A stretch of 64,000 bases of DNA from Belnapia sp. F-4-1 (GCF_000802185.1 NZ_KN676113.1:1942819-2006818); one strand, 5' to 3'; shown: positions 45,060 to 61,931, numbered from the stretch's first letter. The notes: generated from the letters alone by a model not told the origin. Program-made: numbers and translations.

Positions 45060-45938
45060 TCAGGCACGCTCTGCCAACAAGCGCAGCAGCCGTGCTGCCT
45101 GGACCGGCGCTTCCCTAGCATCCGCCGCCGTGGCATCCGCCCCGACCAGCGCCGCGTGGCCGGGGTGGTCGATGAAGGCCGGGCCACCCACCATCACCGC
45201 CAGGCCGCGGTAGCGCGAGGCCTGCCGCGCGCGACGGATGGTCGCCGCCAGCAGGTCCATCCGCTGCCTCGCGCCGAGCGTCAGGCCGAGCACCTCGATA
45301 TGCGTGCGCCGCAGCAGGCCGGTGAGGTCGCCGATCGAGCGGACCGGCATGCAGTGCGTCTGCCACCCGGCGCGGCGGAAGAAATCCGCCACCATCTCGA
45401 GGCCGAAGGCATGCTGCTCGCCGGGCACCGAGGACAGCAGCACGCTCGGTCCGCCTGGGCGCGGCGGTGGCGCACCCTCCACCAGATGCGGGGCGAGGCT
45501 TTCCCGGATGCGGCGCAGCTGCCCGAGGCCGAGGGTCACAGTGGCGAAATCGCAGACGTCGTCGGCCCAGAACTGGCCGAGCAGCTGGGCGGTTGGCGCC
45601 AGCAGGCCGAGATAGATGTCCTCGACCGCCATGCCCGTGCGGTGCAGCGCCATGACATAGGCCGTGGCGGAGGTGCCGTCATGCCGCAGCAGCATGGCAC
45701 CGAGCGCATCGATCCGAGCCGGGTCGGTCAAGGCGAGACTCCTCGACGGGACGGCGTGGGCAAGGCGGAGGCGCGGGATCACCTCAGCCGCCAGCGCGTC
45801 GCCGAAGCGGGGAGAATGGCCCGGACGCGGCGGTTCGGCGAGAGGGGAAAGCGGATCCGGCGTCGCGCCGGCGTCCGCCAGAGCCTTGGCCAGGTTCCGG
45901 CAAGACGTCGAGCCAACGGTTTGTCCCATGGCGGCCAT
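45060..45938 (-). CDS. aerR: AerR/PpaA-type cobalamin-binding regulator
   Basis: A 292-residue antirepressor-like protein of the AerR/PpaA family, encoded directly before ppsR as in other purple bacteria. The B12-binding (SCHIC) domain occupies about residues 165-285; the cobalamin site is suggested by SVPGEQHAFGLEMVADFF (E-x-H-x-x-G), and DVCDFATVTLGLGQLRRI lies ahead of it. Family members bind cobalamin in a light-dependent way and modulate CrtJ/PpsR. GGCGGGAGACAAG precedes the ATG. Confidence 0.92.
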   Translation of the reverse strand: MAAMGQTVGSTSCRNLAKALADAGATPDPLSPLAEPPRPGHSPRFGDALAAEVIPRLRLAHAVPSRSLALTDPARIDALGAMLLRHDGTSATAYVMALHRTGMAVEDIYLGLLAPTAQLLGQFWADDVCDFATVTLGLGQLRRIRESLAPHLVEGAPPPRPGGPSVLLSSVPGEQHAFGLEMVADFFRRAGWQTHCMPVRSIGDLTGLLRRTHIEVLGLTLGARQRMDLLAATIRRARQASRYRGLAVMVGGPAFIDHPGHAALVGADATAADAREAPVQAARLLRLLAERA

Positions 45939-45982
45939 CTGCTTGTCTCCCGCCGGAAGTTATCGGCCTCGCCCCAACCGAA

Positions 45983-46016
45983 TGTCAATCTGTCTTTACG
46001 TCAATCAAGCTTGACA
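45983..46016. promoter_or_regulatory. Two overlapping PpsR/CrtJ-like operators
   Basis: TGT-N12-ACG at 45983-46000 and CGT-N12-ACA at 45999-46016 (TGT-N12-ACG on the minus strand). They share the CG at 45999-46000. The PpsR consensus is TGT-N12-ACA, so each has one mismatch in one half. They lie about 45-80 bases upstream of aerR and could control aerR-ppsR. Confidence 0.55.
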
Positions 46017-46037
46017 CTCGGAAGCCGCCAGCCCTAG

Positions 46038-48035
<1,998 letters not shown>

Positions 48036-48039
48036 CGCC

Positions 48040-49525
48040 ATGCAGCTCGCCATCTGGACCTATGAAGGCCCCCCGCATATCGGCGCGATGCGCGTCGCCA
48101 CGGCGATGCAGGGCCTGCACTACGTGCTGCACGCGCCGCAGGGCGATACCTATGCCGACCTGCTCTTCACCATGATCGAGCGGCGCGGTGCCCGCCCGCC
48201 CGTCACCTACACCACCTTCCAGGCGCGCGACCTCGGCGGCGACACGGCCGAGCTGTTCAAGTCCGCCGCCCGCGACGCCTTCCGCCGCTTCCAGCCCCAG
48301 GCGATGATCGTCGGCGCCTCCTGCACCGCGGAGCTGATCCAGGACGACCCGGGCGGCCTCGCCCGCGCGCTGGACCTGCCGATCCCCGTCATCCCGCTGG
48401 AACTGCCGAGCTACCAGAAGAAGGAGAACTGGGGCGCCGCCGAGACCTTCTACCGCCTGGTCCGCGGCCTCTGCGCCCCGCCCGCGCCGCGCCCGGCGGG
48501 CCGCGCGCCGAGCTGCAACATCCTCGGCCCCACCGCCCTCGGCTTCCGCCACCGCGACGACCTGCGCGAGATCACCGGCCTGCTGGAGCGCATGGGCATC
48601 GCGGTCAACGTCACCGCCCCGCTCGGCGCGACGCCGGCCGACCTCACCCGCCTCGGCGAGGCCGATTTCAACGTCGTCCTCTACCCCGAGACCGCCGCCC
48701 CCGCCGCCGCCTGGCTCGCCCGCGCCCATGCGCAGCCGGCGACGAAGACCATCCCCATCGGGCTCAATGCCACGCGCGAATTCATCGCCGAAGTCGCGGC
48801 GCTGGCGGGCATCGACCCCGCCCCGGTCCTTGCCGCCGAATCCTCGCGCTCCGCTTGGTACTCGCGCTCCGTCGATTCGAACTACCTCACCGGCAAGCGC
48901 GTCTTCGTCTTCGGCGACGCGACCCATGCGCTGGCCGCCGCCCGCGTGGCGACCGAGGAACTCGGCTTCACCCTGGTCGGCCTCGGCAGCTACGCCCGCG
49001 AGCAGGCCCGCGAGCTGCGCGATGCCGCCAAGGCCCACGGCATCGAGGCGACGATCTCCGAAGACTACCTCGCCGTCGAGGCCGCCATCCAGGCCGCCCA
49101 GCCCGAGCTCATCCTCGGCACCCAGATGGAGCGCCACACCGCGAAGCGCCTCGGCATTCCCTGCGCCGTCATCTCCGCCCCCGTCCATGTGCAGGACTAC
49201 CCGGCGCGCTATTCGCCGCAGATGGGCTTCGAGGGCGCCAACGTCCTGTTCGACACCTGGGTCCACCCGCTGATGATGGGCCTCGAGGAACACTTGCTCG
49301 GCATGTTCCGCGAGGATTTCGAGTTCCAGGCGGAGGCCGCCCCATCGCATCTCGGCGCCACTGCCGCCGCCACTCCCACCCTCCCGGCGACCCTGACCTG
49401 GACCGCCGAGGCCGAGCGCGAACTCGGCAAGATCCCCTTCTTCGTCCGCGGCAAGGCCCGCAGGAACACGGAGCGCTACGCCACCGAACGCAGCATCGGC
49501 ACCATCACCCTCGAGGCGCTCTACG

Positions 49526-49551
<26 letters not shown>
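48040..49551 (+). CDS. bchB: Light-independent protochlorophyllide reductase, subunit B
   Basis: NifK-like subunit that binds protochlorophyllide with BchN. The 503-residue protein has the N-terminal [20 protein letters not shown], Asp36 in [12 protein letters not shown] (the unusual Asp cluster ligand), [18 protein letters not shown], and a separate C-terminal domain (about 440-503: [17 protein letters not shown]). The 3' end overlaps bchH by 26 bases. Confidence 0.97.
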
Positions 49552-54038
<4,487 letters not shown>

Positions 54039-54039
<1 letters not shown>

Positions 54040-54734
54040 TGCCGAGCAGCACTTACACCGCCCGCCGCAGCGAGCTTGAGACCTATTTCGACCGCACCGC
54101 CGTCGAGGCCTGGACGCGCCTCACTTCGACCGCCCCGGTCGGCCGCGTCCGTGCAACGGTCCGCGCCGGCCGCGAGGCGATGCGCAACACGCTGCTCTCC
54201 TACTTGCCGGATGACCTCACCGGCCGCCGCCTGCTGGATGCCGGCTGCGGCACCGGCGCGCTGGCGGTGGAAGCCGCCCGCCGCGGCGCCCATGTCACCG
54301 CCATCGACCTTTCGCCCACCCTGGTCGCGCTCGCCGCCGAGCGCGCCTCGGGCCGTACCGGCCCCGGCCATGTCGATTTCCTCACCGGCGACATGCAGGA
54401 TCCGGCTCTCGGCAAGTTCGACCACGTCGTCGCCATGGACAGCCTGATCCACTACAAGGCGCCGGATGTCGTGGCGGTGCTCGCCGGCCTCGCCGCCCGC
54501 ACGCGTCACTCCATGCTCATCACCTTCGCCCCGCGCACCCCGCTGCTGGCGGCGATGCACGCCGTCGGCCAGTTCTTCCCACGCGGCGACCGTTCGCCCG
54601 CCATCGAGCCGGTCGCGGAGCGCCGCCTCGCGCGCCTCGTCGCCGCCGGCCTCCCCGGCTGGCAGCCCGGCCGCAGCCGGCGCATCGCCGCCGGCTTCTA
54701 CATCTCCCAGGCCCTGGAGGTGTGCCGCAGATGA
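54039..54734 (+). CDS. bchM: Magnesium protoporphyrin IX O-methyltransferase
   Basis: Methylates the ring-C propionate of Mg-protoporphyrin IX with S-adenosylmethionine. The 231-residue protein starts with YTARRSELETYFDRTAVEAW and has the cofactor motif LLDAGCGTGALAVEAARRGA followed by AIDLSPTLV. Ends in SRRIAAGFYISQALEV, typical of BchM. Overlaps lhaA by ATGA. Confidence 0.95.
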
Positions 54735-56143
54735 GCCGCATCGCCCGGGCCTGGACCAGGATCGGCCCCGAATTCCTCCCCTTCGCCGATGCCGCTTCAG
54801 CCGAACTGCCCCTCGGCCGCCTGCTGCGCCTCTCGCTCTTCCAGGTCTCGGTCGGCATGGGCTCCGTGCTGCTGATTGGCACGCTGAACCGGGTGATGAT
54901 CGTCGAGCTCGGCGTCTCCGCCTGGCTGGTGGCGACGATGGTGTCGCTGCCGCTGCTCTTCGCCCCCTTCCGCGCCCTCGTCGGCCACCGCTCCGACAAC
55001 CACCGCTCGGCCCTGGGCTGGCGCCGCGTTCCCTACATCTGGATGGGCACGTTGCTGCAATTCGGCGGCCTCGCCATCATGCCCTTCGCGCTGATCCTGC
55101 TGTCGGGCGACAGCAATGCCCCGCCCATCGTCGCCCATGTCGGCGCGGCGATGGCCTTCCTCCTCGTCGGCGCCGGTCTGCACACCACGCAGACAGTCGG
55201 CCTCGCGCTCGCCACCGACCTCGCCCCACCCGAATCCCAGCCGCGCGTCGTCGCGCTGCTCTCGCTGATGCTGCTTCTCGGCATGATGGTGAGCGCCCTC
55301 GGCTTCGGTGCGCTGCTGCAGCATTTCAGCCAGATCCGGCTGATCCAGGTGATCCAGGGCGCGGCGCTGCTCACCATGGTGCTGAACTGCATCGCCCTCT
55401 GGAAGCAGGAGCCGCGCGACCCGGGACGCACCCGCGCGAGCCGCCCCCAGCCCGGCTTCCTAGACTCCTGGCGCCGCCTACGCGGCGAGGGCCGCTGGAC
55501 GCGCCGCCTCGCCGCCATCGGCCTCGGCTCCGCCGCCTTCAGCATGCAGGACATCTTGCTGGAGCCGTATGGAGGCCAGATCCTCGGCCTCTCCGTCGCC
55601 GCGACGACGACGCTGACCGCGCTCTTCGCCGGCGGCGGCATCGCCGGCTTCGCCATCGCCGCCCGCGGCCTCGGCCGGGGCGTCGACCCGCACCGCATCG
55701 CCGGCTTCGGCGCGCTCGTCGGCGCCATGGGATTCGCCGCAGTCATCTTCGCCGCCCCGCTCGACAGCCCGGTGGCCTTCGGCCTCGGCACCGTCGTCAT
55801 CGGCCTCGGCAGCGGCCTCTTCACCGTCGGCACGCTGACGGCCTGCATGGACCTCGCCCGCAGCGGCCAGGCCGGCCTCGCCCTCGGCGCCTGGGGTGCG
55901 GTGCAGGCGAGCTGCGCCGGCGGCGCCGTCGCCATCGGCGGCGTGCTGCGCGACATCGTCTCCGACTTCGCCATGCGCGGCGGCCTCGGCACGACGCTCA
56001 CCGTCGCCGCCACCGGCTACGGCGCGGTCTATTTGCTCGAGATCGTCCTGCTCTTCGCCACCATCGCGGCGATCGGCCCGCTCGTCAGCGTCGTCCGGCC
56101 GCGGCCCACATCCAGGCTCGGCCTCGCCGGGTCCCCGAGCTAG
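54731..56143 (+). CDS. lhaA: Light-harvesting 1 assembly protein LhaA (PucC family)
   Basis: A 470-residue, 12-helix BCD-family membrane protein. Its place between bchM and puhA identifies it as LhaA, needed for normal LH1 assembly. Family blocks are SLFQVSVGMGSVLLIGTLNR, HRSDNHRSALGWRRVPYIWM, FSMQDILLEPYGGQILGLSV and TGYGAVYLLEIVLL. The start at 54731 overlaps the bchM stop; puhA follows after 15 bases. Confidence 0.94.
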   Translation: MSRIARAWTRIGPEFLPFADAASAELPLGRLLRLSLFQVSVGMGSVLLIGTLNRVMIVELGVSAWLVATMVSLPLLFAPFRALVGHRSDNHRSALGWRRVPYIWMGTLLQFGGLAIMPFALILLSGDSNAPPIVAHVGAAMAFLLVGAGLHTTQTVGLALATDLAPPESQPRVVALLSLMLLLGMMVSALGFGALLQHFSQIRLIQVIQGAALLTMVLNCIALWKQEPRDPGRTRASRPQPGFLDSWRRLRGEGRWTRRLAAIGLGSAAFSMQDILLEPYGGQILGLSVAATTTLTALFAGGGIAGFAIAARGLGRGVDPHRIAGFGALVGAMGFAAVIFAAPLDSPVAFGLGTVVIGLGSGLFTVGTLTACMDLARSGQAGLALGAWGAVQASCAGGAVAIGGVLRDIVSDFAMRGGLGTTLTVAATGYGAVYLLEIVLLFATIAAIGPLVSVVRPRPTSRLGLAGSPS

Positions 56144-56158
56144 CGGAGGAACGCCGTC

Positions 56159-56935
56159 ATGCAAACCGGTGCCATCACCAGCTATATCGATGTCGCGCAG
56201 GTCGCGCTCTACGCCTTCTGGCTCTTCTTCGCCGGCCTCATCTTCTACCTCCGTCGGGAGGACAAGCGCGAAGGCTACCCGCTGGAGAACGAGCGGTCGC
56301 CCCATGTCCGGGTGCAGGGCTTCCCGCCGATCCCGGCCCCGAAAGCCCTGAAGCTCGCGCATGAGGGCCACCGGATCCCGCGCCCGCAGGAGCGGAACCT
56401 CGATGGGATTCTGATCCCGACCGCTCCCTGGCCCGGCGCGCCGATGCAGCCCCTCGGCGACCCGATGCAGGACGGCGTCGGCCCCGCGTCCTATGCCCTC
56501 CGTGCCGAAGTGCCGGACGTGACCTTCGACGAGCAGCTGCCGAAGATCGTCCCGCTGCGGGCCGCCTCGGGCTATTACCTCGCCGCGCAGGACCCGGACC
56601 CGCGCGGCTACCAGGTCGTCACCGCCGATGGCCGCATCGCCGGCACGGTGATGGATTGCTGGGTGGACCGCTCCGAGACCGTGGTGCGCTATCTGGAGGC
56701 CGATGCCGAGGGATCCTCCGGCGCCCGCCGCGTCGTCTTCCCCATGGCGCTCGCCCGCGTGGATGCGAAGCGCCGCATCGTCAAGGTCGTCTCCGTCCTG
56801 GCGAACCAGTTCATCGAGGCGCCGATGCTGAAGGATGCCGACACGATCACGCTGCGCGAGGAGGATCGCATCAGCGGCTACTTCGCCGGCGGCCACATGT
56901 ATGCCACGCCGCAACGCCTCGGTCCGCTCATCTGA
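56159..56935 (+). CDS. puhA: Photosynthetic reaction centre H subunit
   Basis: A 258-residue H subunit. One transmembrane helix near the N-terminus (YIDVAQVALYAFWLFFAGLI) is followed by YLRREDKREGYPLE and a large cytoplasmic PRC-barrel domain (about 115-245: RAASGYYLAAQDPDPRGYQV, GTVMDCWVDRSE). It caps the L/M core and helps proton delivery to the secondary quinone. L and M genes are not in the window. A ribosome site (GCGGAGGAA) precedes the ATG. Confidence 0.96.
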   Translation: MQTGAITSYIDVAQVALYAFWLFFAGLIFYLRREDKREGYPLENERSPHVRVQGFPPIPAPKALKLAHEGHRIPRPQERNLDGILIPTAPWPGAPMQPLGDPMQDGVGPASYALRAEVPDVTFDEQLPKIVPLRAASGYYLAAQDPDPRGYQVVTADGRIAGTVMDCWVDRSETVVRYLEADAEGSSGARRVVFPMALARVDAKRRIVKVVSVLANQFIEAPMLKDADTITLREEDRISGYFAGGHMYATPQRLGPLI

Positions 56936-56946
56936 AGGAGGCCGCC

Positions 56947-57597
56947 ATGCAGGAACATGAGCTGGAGCCGGTCTGGGGCCTGCCCGAGCGCCCCCCGGCC
57001 GATGAGGCGATCCTCTGGCAGGGTGCGCCCGACTGGCGCGCCTACGCCCGGCGCGGTCTGCATTGCCGCGGCCTCGCCCTCTATTTCGCGCTGCTGCTCG
57101 GTGCCCGCTGCACCGCCTCGCTGATGGATGGCGCGAGCCTGCCGGTCGCGCTGCGCGATGCCGCCTGGTTCCTGCCCTTCGCCCTGGTGGCGCTGGCGCT
57201 GGTCCTGCTGCTCGCCGTGCTGGTGGCGCGCACCAGCGCCTACACCATCACCAGCAAGCGCATCGTCTTCCGGATCGGCATCGCGCTGTCGATGACGGTG
57301 AACATTCCCTTCGCCGCCATCGAGGCCGCGGCGCTGCGCCGCCATGCCGACGGCAGCGGCGACCTGACGCTGACGATCGCGCCGCGCCAACGCATTTCCT
57401 ACATCTTCTTCTGGCCGCATGTCCGTCCGTGGCGCTACGCTCGCCCCGAGCCTGCGCTGCGCGCGATCCCGGATGCGGAAGCGGTGGCGCAGATCCTGTC
57501 GCGGGCCCTGGCCGCAGCGGCGGCGATGCCGGTCCGTCCGGTCGCCTCCGCCGCCCCCGCCGGGGCCACAACCGGCCCGCAGACGGCCGCGGCCTGA
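56947..57597 (+). CDS. puhB: Photosynthetic complex assembly protein PuhB
   Basis: A 216-residue membrane protein with three helices, next after puhA as in other purple bacteria. Recognisable parts are DEAILWQGAPDWRAYARRGL near the start and a PH-like (bPH2) domain: SAYTITSKRIVFRIGIALSM and TVNIPFAAIEAAALRRHADG. It aids reaction-centre assembly. GAAGGAGG lies before the ATG. Confidence 0.92.
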   Translation: MQEHELEPVWGLPERPPADEAILWQGAPDWRAYARRGLHCRGLALYFALLLGARCTASLMDGASLPVALRDAAWFLPFALVALALVLLLAVLVARTSAYTITSKRIVFRIGIALSMTVNIPFAAIEAAALRRHADGSGDLTLTIAPRQRISYIFFWPHVRPWRYARPEPALRAIPDAEAVAQILSRALAAAAAMPVRPVASAAPAGATTGPQTAAA

Positions 57598-57608
57598 GGA
57601 GAGGGAAG

Positions 57609-58067
57609 ATGCGCAGCCATTCCCACGACATGCCGGTGCCGCGCGGGCCGCTGATCGGCGCCGGCGTGCTCATCCTCACGGTCCTCGCCGCCACCGGCCT
57701 CGGACGCATGGCCGGCGCCGGCACCACCGCGCCGCGGAACGAGACGCCGGTGCTCGCCCGCAGCCTCGGCTTCGAGGACCGCGCCGACGGCGCCATCCTC
57801 GTCCGCGACGCGGAAGCCGCCCACGACATCGCCGTGCTGGAGCCCGGCACCAACGGCTTCGTCCGCGGCGCGCTGCGCGCCCTGGTGCGCGACCGCCGCC
57901 GCGAGGAGGTTGCCGGCCGCGCGCCCTTCCGCCTCGCTGCCTGGCCCGATGGCAGGCTGACGCTGGAGGACCCGGCGACCGGCGCCAGCATCGGCCTCGA
58001 AGCCTTCGGCCCGACGAACATGGACGCCTTTGCCCGCCTGCTGACCGCGGGGAGGGCTGCGCCATGA
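57609..58067 (+). CDS. puhC: Photosynthetic complex assembly protein PuhC
   Basis: A 152-residue protein with one N-terminal membrane anchor ([20 protein letters not shown]) and a periplasmic domain with [18 protein letters not shown] and [20 protein letters not shown], both typical of PuhC. It is needed for optimal reaction-centre/LH1 assembly. GAGGGAAG precedes the ATG, and its stop overlaps the next gene by ATGA. Confidence 0.9.
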   Translation: MRSHSHDMPVPRGPLIGAGVLILTVLAATGLGRMAGAGTTAPRNETPVLARSLGFEDRADGAILVRDAEAAHDIAVLEPGTNGFVRGALRALVRDRRREEVAGRAPFRLAAWPDGRLTLEDPATGASIGLEAFGPTNMDAFARLLTAGRAAP

Positions 58068-58375
58068 GCCTCGGCCTCATCTCCCGCCTCACCGGCGGCC
58101 GCCGCTTCGAGGTGCCCTGCACCGTCGACATCGAACGAAGCTTCGACAGCCTGCACGCCCATGCCATCCCGGAAGGCGTGCGGCTCCGTCCCGGCGACCG
58201 CGTCCTCGTGCACGACCTGCCCGGCCACATCGCGCATGGCGAGACGATGCGCTTCGAGGCGCGCGCGACCGTCATCCGCGCCGGCTGGCTGGAGCGCGCC
58301 TGGACCGAGGCCTCCGCCATCCTGGAGTTGACGGAACTCTACCATTGCGGCTTCGAGCCCAAGGAAGCGCCATGA
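58064..58375 (+). CDS. Uncharacterised photosynthesis-cluster protein between puhC and acsF
   Basis: A 103-residue soluble protein ([20 protein letters not shown] at the start). It contains [15 protein letters not shown] and [20 protein letters not shown], suggesting a small beta domain. A short gene at this spot (puhC-orf-acsF) is found in many purple bacteria, but I know of no proven function. Overlaps on both sides by ATGA suggest coupled translation with puhC and acsF; a helper role in ring-E cyclisation or assembly is possible. Confidence 0.82.
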   Translation: MSLGLISRLTGGRRFEVPCTVDIERSFDSLHAHAIPEGVRLRPGDRVLVHDLPGHIAHGETMRFEARATVIRAGWLERAWTEASAILELTELYHCGFEPKEAP

Positions 58376-59445
58376 ACGCCGTAACCCCCGCCGCCCGCCG
58401 GCCGGTCAACGCCGTCACCCGCGAGGCGACGACCGACACCGTGCTCAGCCCGCGCTTCTACACCACCGATTTCGACGCCATGGACCGCATCGATGTCGGC
58501 AGCCTGCGCGCCGAGTGGGACGCGCTGATGGCCGAGTTCCACGCCGACCCCAACAAGGGCCATTTCGTCCGCACCGAGGCCTTCGACGAGTTCAGGCTCG
58601 ACGCCCTGCCGGAGCCCTTGCAGAAGGAGCTGGTCGAATTCCTGGTCAGCTCCGTCACCGCCGAATTCTCCGGCTGCGTCCTCTATGCCGAGATCCGCAA
58701 GCGGGTGAAGAACCCCGACATGCGCGACCTCTTCGGCGTGATGAGCCGCGACGAGGCGCGCCATGCCGGCTTCATCAACGACGCGCTGAAGGACATCGGC
58801 ATCGGCGTCGATCTCGGCTTCCTCACCAAGGCGAAGAAGTACCACTACTTCCAGCCCAAGTTCATCTTCTACGCCACCTACCTGTCGGAGAAGATCGGCT
58901 ACGCCCGCTACATCACCATCTTCCGCCAGTTCGAGCGGCACCCGGAGCTGCGCTTCCACCCGATCTTCCTGTGGTTCGAGAAGTGGTGCAACGACGAGTT
59001 CCGCCACGGCGAGGCCTTCGCCCTGCTGATGCGCGCCAACCCCAAGCTGCTCGAAGGCCGCAACAAGCTCTGGGTGAAGTTCTTCCAGCTCGCCGTCTAT
59101 GCGACGATGTATGTGCGCGACCATGCCCGGCCGGAGTTCCACAAGGCCCTCGGCATGACCCCCTCCGACTACGACTATCGGGTCTTCGACACCTGCACCG
59201 AAATCTGCAAGCAGGTCTTCCCGGTGACGCTCGATACCGACAACCCGGCCATGCGCCGCGGCTTCGACCGCCTCTTCCGCATCACGCAGAAGATGACGGC
59301 GGCCAAGGCGCGCGGCGGCATCGTCGGCAGGCTGCAGCGCGCCGGCCTCGGCGCCGCGGCGGCCGCCACCTTCGCCCGCCTCTACCTCCTCCCGGGCAAG
59401 CATGCGGCGCTGCCGGCGCAGATCCGCATGGCGCCTGCCTGGTAG
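58372..59445 (+). CDS. acsF: Aerobic Mg-protoporphyrin IX monomethyl ester oxidative cyclase
   Basis: The oxygen-dependent diiron enzyme that closes ring E. The 357-residue protein has the E-x-x-H-type metal motifs in [15 protein letters not shown] and [16 protein letters not shown], and [20 protein letters not shown] ahead of them. The anaerobic cyclase BchE is not seen in the window, which fits an aerobic phototroph. Confidence 0.97.
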   Translation: MNAVTPAARRPVNAVTREATTDTVLSPRFYTTDFDAMDRIDVGSLRAEWDALMAEFHADPNKGHFVRTEAFDEFRLDALPEPLQKELVEFLVSSVTAEFSGCVLYAEIRKRVKNPDMRDLFGVMSRDEARHAGFINDALKDIGIGVDLGFLTKAKKYHYFQPKFIFYATYLSEKIGYARYITIFRQFERHPELRFHPIFLWFEKWCNDEFRHGEAFALLMRANPKLLEGRNKLWVKFFQLAVYATMYVRDHARPEFHKALGMTPSDYDYRVFDTCTEICKQVFPVTLDTDNPAMRRGFDRLFRITQKMTAAKARGGIVGRLQRAGLGAAAAATFARLYLLPGKHAALPAQIRMAPAW

Positions 59446-59451
59446 CGCGCC

Positions 59452-60276
59452 ATGGCCGATTACGGTCTGCCCGCCCTCTATGCGCTGTTCGTCTGGTGGT
59501 TCAGCACCGGGGCGATCATCTGGCTGGACGGGCTGCCGGCGCGGACCTATCGGCGCAGCATGCTGGGCGCGACGGCGATGCTCGGCGCCGCCCTCTGGGG
59601 CCTCGCTGCCAGCAGCGCGGACGCCTCGCCCATCGGCGCTTATTGCGCCTTCTCCTGCGGCCTGCTCGCCTGGGCCTGGCAGGAGATGGCCTTCCTGATG
59701 GGCTTCGCCACCGGCCCGCGCCGCGCGCCCTGCCCGGAAGGCTGCACCGGCTGGCCGCGCTTCCGCCTCGCCGTGCTGACCATCCTCCACCATGAGCTGG
59801 CGATCCTGCTCGGCGCCGTCGCCGTCCTCGCGCTGACCTGGGGCGGGCCGAACCAGATCGGCGCCTGGACCTTTCTGCTGCTCTGGGGCATGCGGCAGAG
59901 CGCCAAGCTGAACGTCTTCCTCGGCGTCCGGAACCTCAACGAGCAATTCCTGCCGCCGCACCTCGCCTATCTCGGCAGCTTCTTCGCGCGCAAGCCGATG
60001 AACCTGCTCTTCCCGCTCTCGGTGACGGCCGGCACGCTGCTCTGCGCCTGGTTCTTCCACCACGCCCTCGCCGGCACGGCCAGCGACTTCCAGGCCGCCG
60101 GCTTCACCTTCCTCGGCGTGCTGACCGCACTTGCCATCCTCGAACACTGGTTCCTGGTGCTGCCGATCCCGGCCGAGGCGCTGTGGAACTGGAGCATGAA
60201 GTCACGCCGCTCGACCGCACCGGCCGAGGCGCCGGCGGTGCCGCAGCATCTCCGCGCGCTGCGGCCCGCCGCCTGA
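59452..60276 (+). CDS. puhE: Photosynthesis-cluster membrane protein PuhE
   Basis: A 274-residue protein with about seven or eight helices. It has the PuhE-family segments [57 protein letters not shown] and [16 protein letters not shown]. PuhE has been linked to control of bacteriochlorophyll supply in Rhodobacter. It lies between acsF (6-base gap) and hemA. Confidence 0.92.
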   Translation: MADYGLPALYALFVWWFSTGAIIWLDGLPARTYRRSMLGATAMLGAALWGLAASSADASPIGAYCAFSCGLLAWAWQEMAFLMGFATGPRRAPCPEGCTGWPRFRLAVLTILHHELAILLGAVAVLALTWGGPNQIGAWTFLLLWGMRQSAKLNVFLGVRNLNEQFLPPHLAYLGSFFARKPMNLLFPLSVTAGTLLCAWFFHHALAGTASDFQAAGFTFLGVLTALAILEHWFLVLPIPAEALWNWSMKSRRSTAPAEAPAVPQHLRALRPAA

Positions 60277-60295
60277 TGCACAAAAGGAGGGGACG

Positions 60296-61507
60296 ATGAA
60301 CTACGAGGCGTTCTTCAGGAAGCAGATCGGCGCCCTCCACCGCGAGGGCCGCTACCGCGTCTTCGCCGATCTTGAGCGCCAGGCCGGCGCCTTCCCCTAT
60401 GCGACGCATCACCGCGCGCGCGGCAACCAGCAGGTCACCGTCTGGTGCTCCAACGACTATCTCGGCATGGGCCAGCACCCGAAGGTGCTCGCCGCCATGC
60501 ACGAGGCGCTCGACAAGTGCGGCGCCGGCGCCGGCGGCACGCGCAACATCGCCGGCACCAACCACTACCATGTCATGCTCGAGCAGGAACTCGCCGACCT
60601 CCACGGCACGGAGGCGGCGCTGCTCTTCAACAGCGGCTACATGTCGAACTGGGCGACGCTCTCGACGCTCGCCTCGCGCATGCCCGGCTGCGTCATCGTT
60701 TCCGACGAGCTGAACCACGCCTCGATGATCGAGGGCATCCGCCACAGCCGCGCCGAGCGCCGCGTCTTCGCCCATAACGACCCGGCCGACCTCCGCCGCA
60801 TCCTGGCCGAACTCGACCCGGAGACGCCGAAGCTCGTTGCCTTCGAGAGTGTTTATTCAATGGACGGCGACATCGCCCCCATCGCCGAGCTCTGCGACAT
60901 CGCCGAAGAGTACGGCGCCATGACCTATATCGACGAGGTCCATGCCGTTGGCCTCTACGGCCGCCGCGGCGGCGGCATCACCGAGCGCGACGGCGTCGCC
61001 CATCGCCTGACGGTGATCGAGGGCACGCTCGCCAAGGCCTTCGGCGTCGTCGGCGGCTACATCGCGGGCTCAGCGGCCATGTGCGACTTCGTCCGCTCCT
61101 ATGCCTCGGGCTTCATCTTCACCACCTCCGTGCCGCCCGCGGTCGCGGCCGGCGTCATCGCCAGCATCCGCCATCTCAAGGAGAGCAGCGTCGAGCGCGA
61201 CCTGCTGCATGCGAACGCCTCGCAACTCCGCGCCAAGCTCGACGCCGCCGGCGTGCCGCACATGGAGAACCCGAGCCACATCGTCCCAGTGATGGTGCGC
61301 GACCCGGTGGTCTGCAAGCAGATCAGCGACCTCCTGCTGGACCACTACGGAATCTACGTCCAGCCGATCAACTACCCGACGGTTCCGCGCGGCACGGAAC
61401 GGCTGCGATTCACCCCCGGTCCGTTGCACAGCGCGGCGGATATCGACCGCCTCGTTACAGCATTGTCCGAGATCTGGTCGCAGTTCAGCCTGCAGCGTGC
61501 TGCTTGA
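60296..61507 (+). CDS. hemA: 5-aminolevulinate synthase
   Basis: The PLP-dependent enzyme that condenses glycine and succinyl-CoA, the first step of tetrapyrrole synthesis in alphaproteobacteria. The 403-residue protein has [64 protein letters not shown] and the cofactor Lys in [23 protein letters not shown] precedes the start. The stop codon overlaps a Fur-like box. Confidence 0.97.
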   Translation: MNYEAFFRKQIGALHREGRYRVFADLERQAGAFPYATHHRARGNQQVTVWCSNDYLGMGQHPKVLAAMHEALDKCGAGAGGTRNIAGTNHYHVMLEQELADLHGTEAALLFNSGYMSNWATLSTLASRMPGCVIVSDELNHASMIEGIRHSRAERRVFAHNDPADLRRILAELDPETPKLVAFESVYSMDGDIAPIAELCDIAEEYGAMTYIDEVHAVGLYGRRGGGITERDGVAHRLTVIEGTLAKAFGVVGGYIAGSAAMCDFVRSYASGFIFTTSVPPAVAAGVIASIRHLKESSVERDLLHANASQLRAKLDAAGVPHMENPSHIVPVMVRDPVVCKQISDLLLDHYGIYVQPINYPTVPRGTERLRFTPGPLHSAADIDRLVTALSEIWSQFSLQRAA

Positions 61508-61519
61508 GAATCATTCTCA
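61505..61519. promoter_or_regulatory. Fur-like 7-1-7 inverted repeat upstream of the HiPIP gene
   Basis: TGAGAATCATTCTCA is a perfect 7-1-7 palindrome and differs from the Fur-box core TGATAATnATTATCA by one base in each half. It starts on the hemA stop codon, 91 bases before the HiPIP start. It may bind Fur or a related iron regulator (Irr, Mur). A transcription attenuator is less likely, since no T run follows. Confidence 0.5.
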
Positions 61520-61609
61520 TGGAACGAATTCCCTCATTGCTGCGCTTGGCAAACCTGAATCCGGACCCAAGCTTCGGTTGCCGGCCCACAGGAGGAGGAC
61601 AAGCGAGAC

Positions 61610-61882
61610 ATGGACAGGACGAGAAAGCCGCAGGCGCGCCGCGAATTCCTGCAGAAGACCGGCCTTCAGGTCGCCGGCCTCGCGGCCCTGGCGCCGGTCG
61701 CCATCGCCACCGCGCGGGCGCAGGACAAGCTCGCACCCGAGATGGTGATGTACCAGGTCCAGCCAAAGGACGGCCAACGGTGCGACGGCTGCCTGCATTT
61801 CCAGCCGCCGAACGCCTGCGCCATCGTCAACGGCGAGATCAAGCCCGAGGGCTGGTGCGCCGTCTGGGCCGCGAAGGGCTGA
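61610..61882 (+). CDS. High-potential iron-sulfur protein (HiPIP)
   Basis: A 90-residue exported HiPIP. The Tat signal is RREFLQKTGLQVAGLAALAP, ending ARAQ; the mature part is about 52 residues with the four cluster Cys in QRCDGCLHFQPP, NACAIV and EGWCAVW. HiPIPs carry electrons in the periplasm from the cytochrome bc1 complex to the reaction centre in some purple bacteria. Its place in the photosynthesis cluster supports that role. A good ribosome site (AGGAGGA) precedes the ATG. Confidence 0.93.
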   Translation: MDRTRKPQARREFLQKTGLQVAGLAALAPVAIATARAQDKLAPEMVMYQVQPKDGQRCDGCLHFQPPNACAIVNGEIKPEGWCAVWAAKG

Positions 61883-61931
61883 AGCAGTTCCGGCGCGGCC
61901 CGCTCGCCGCGCCGGCCGGAGAGCGGCGGCC

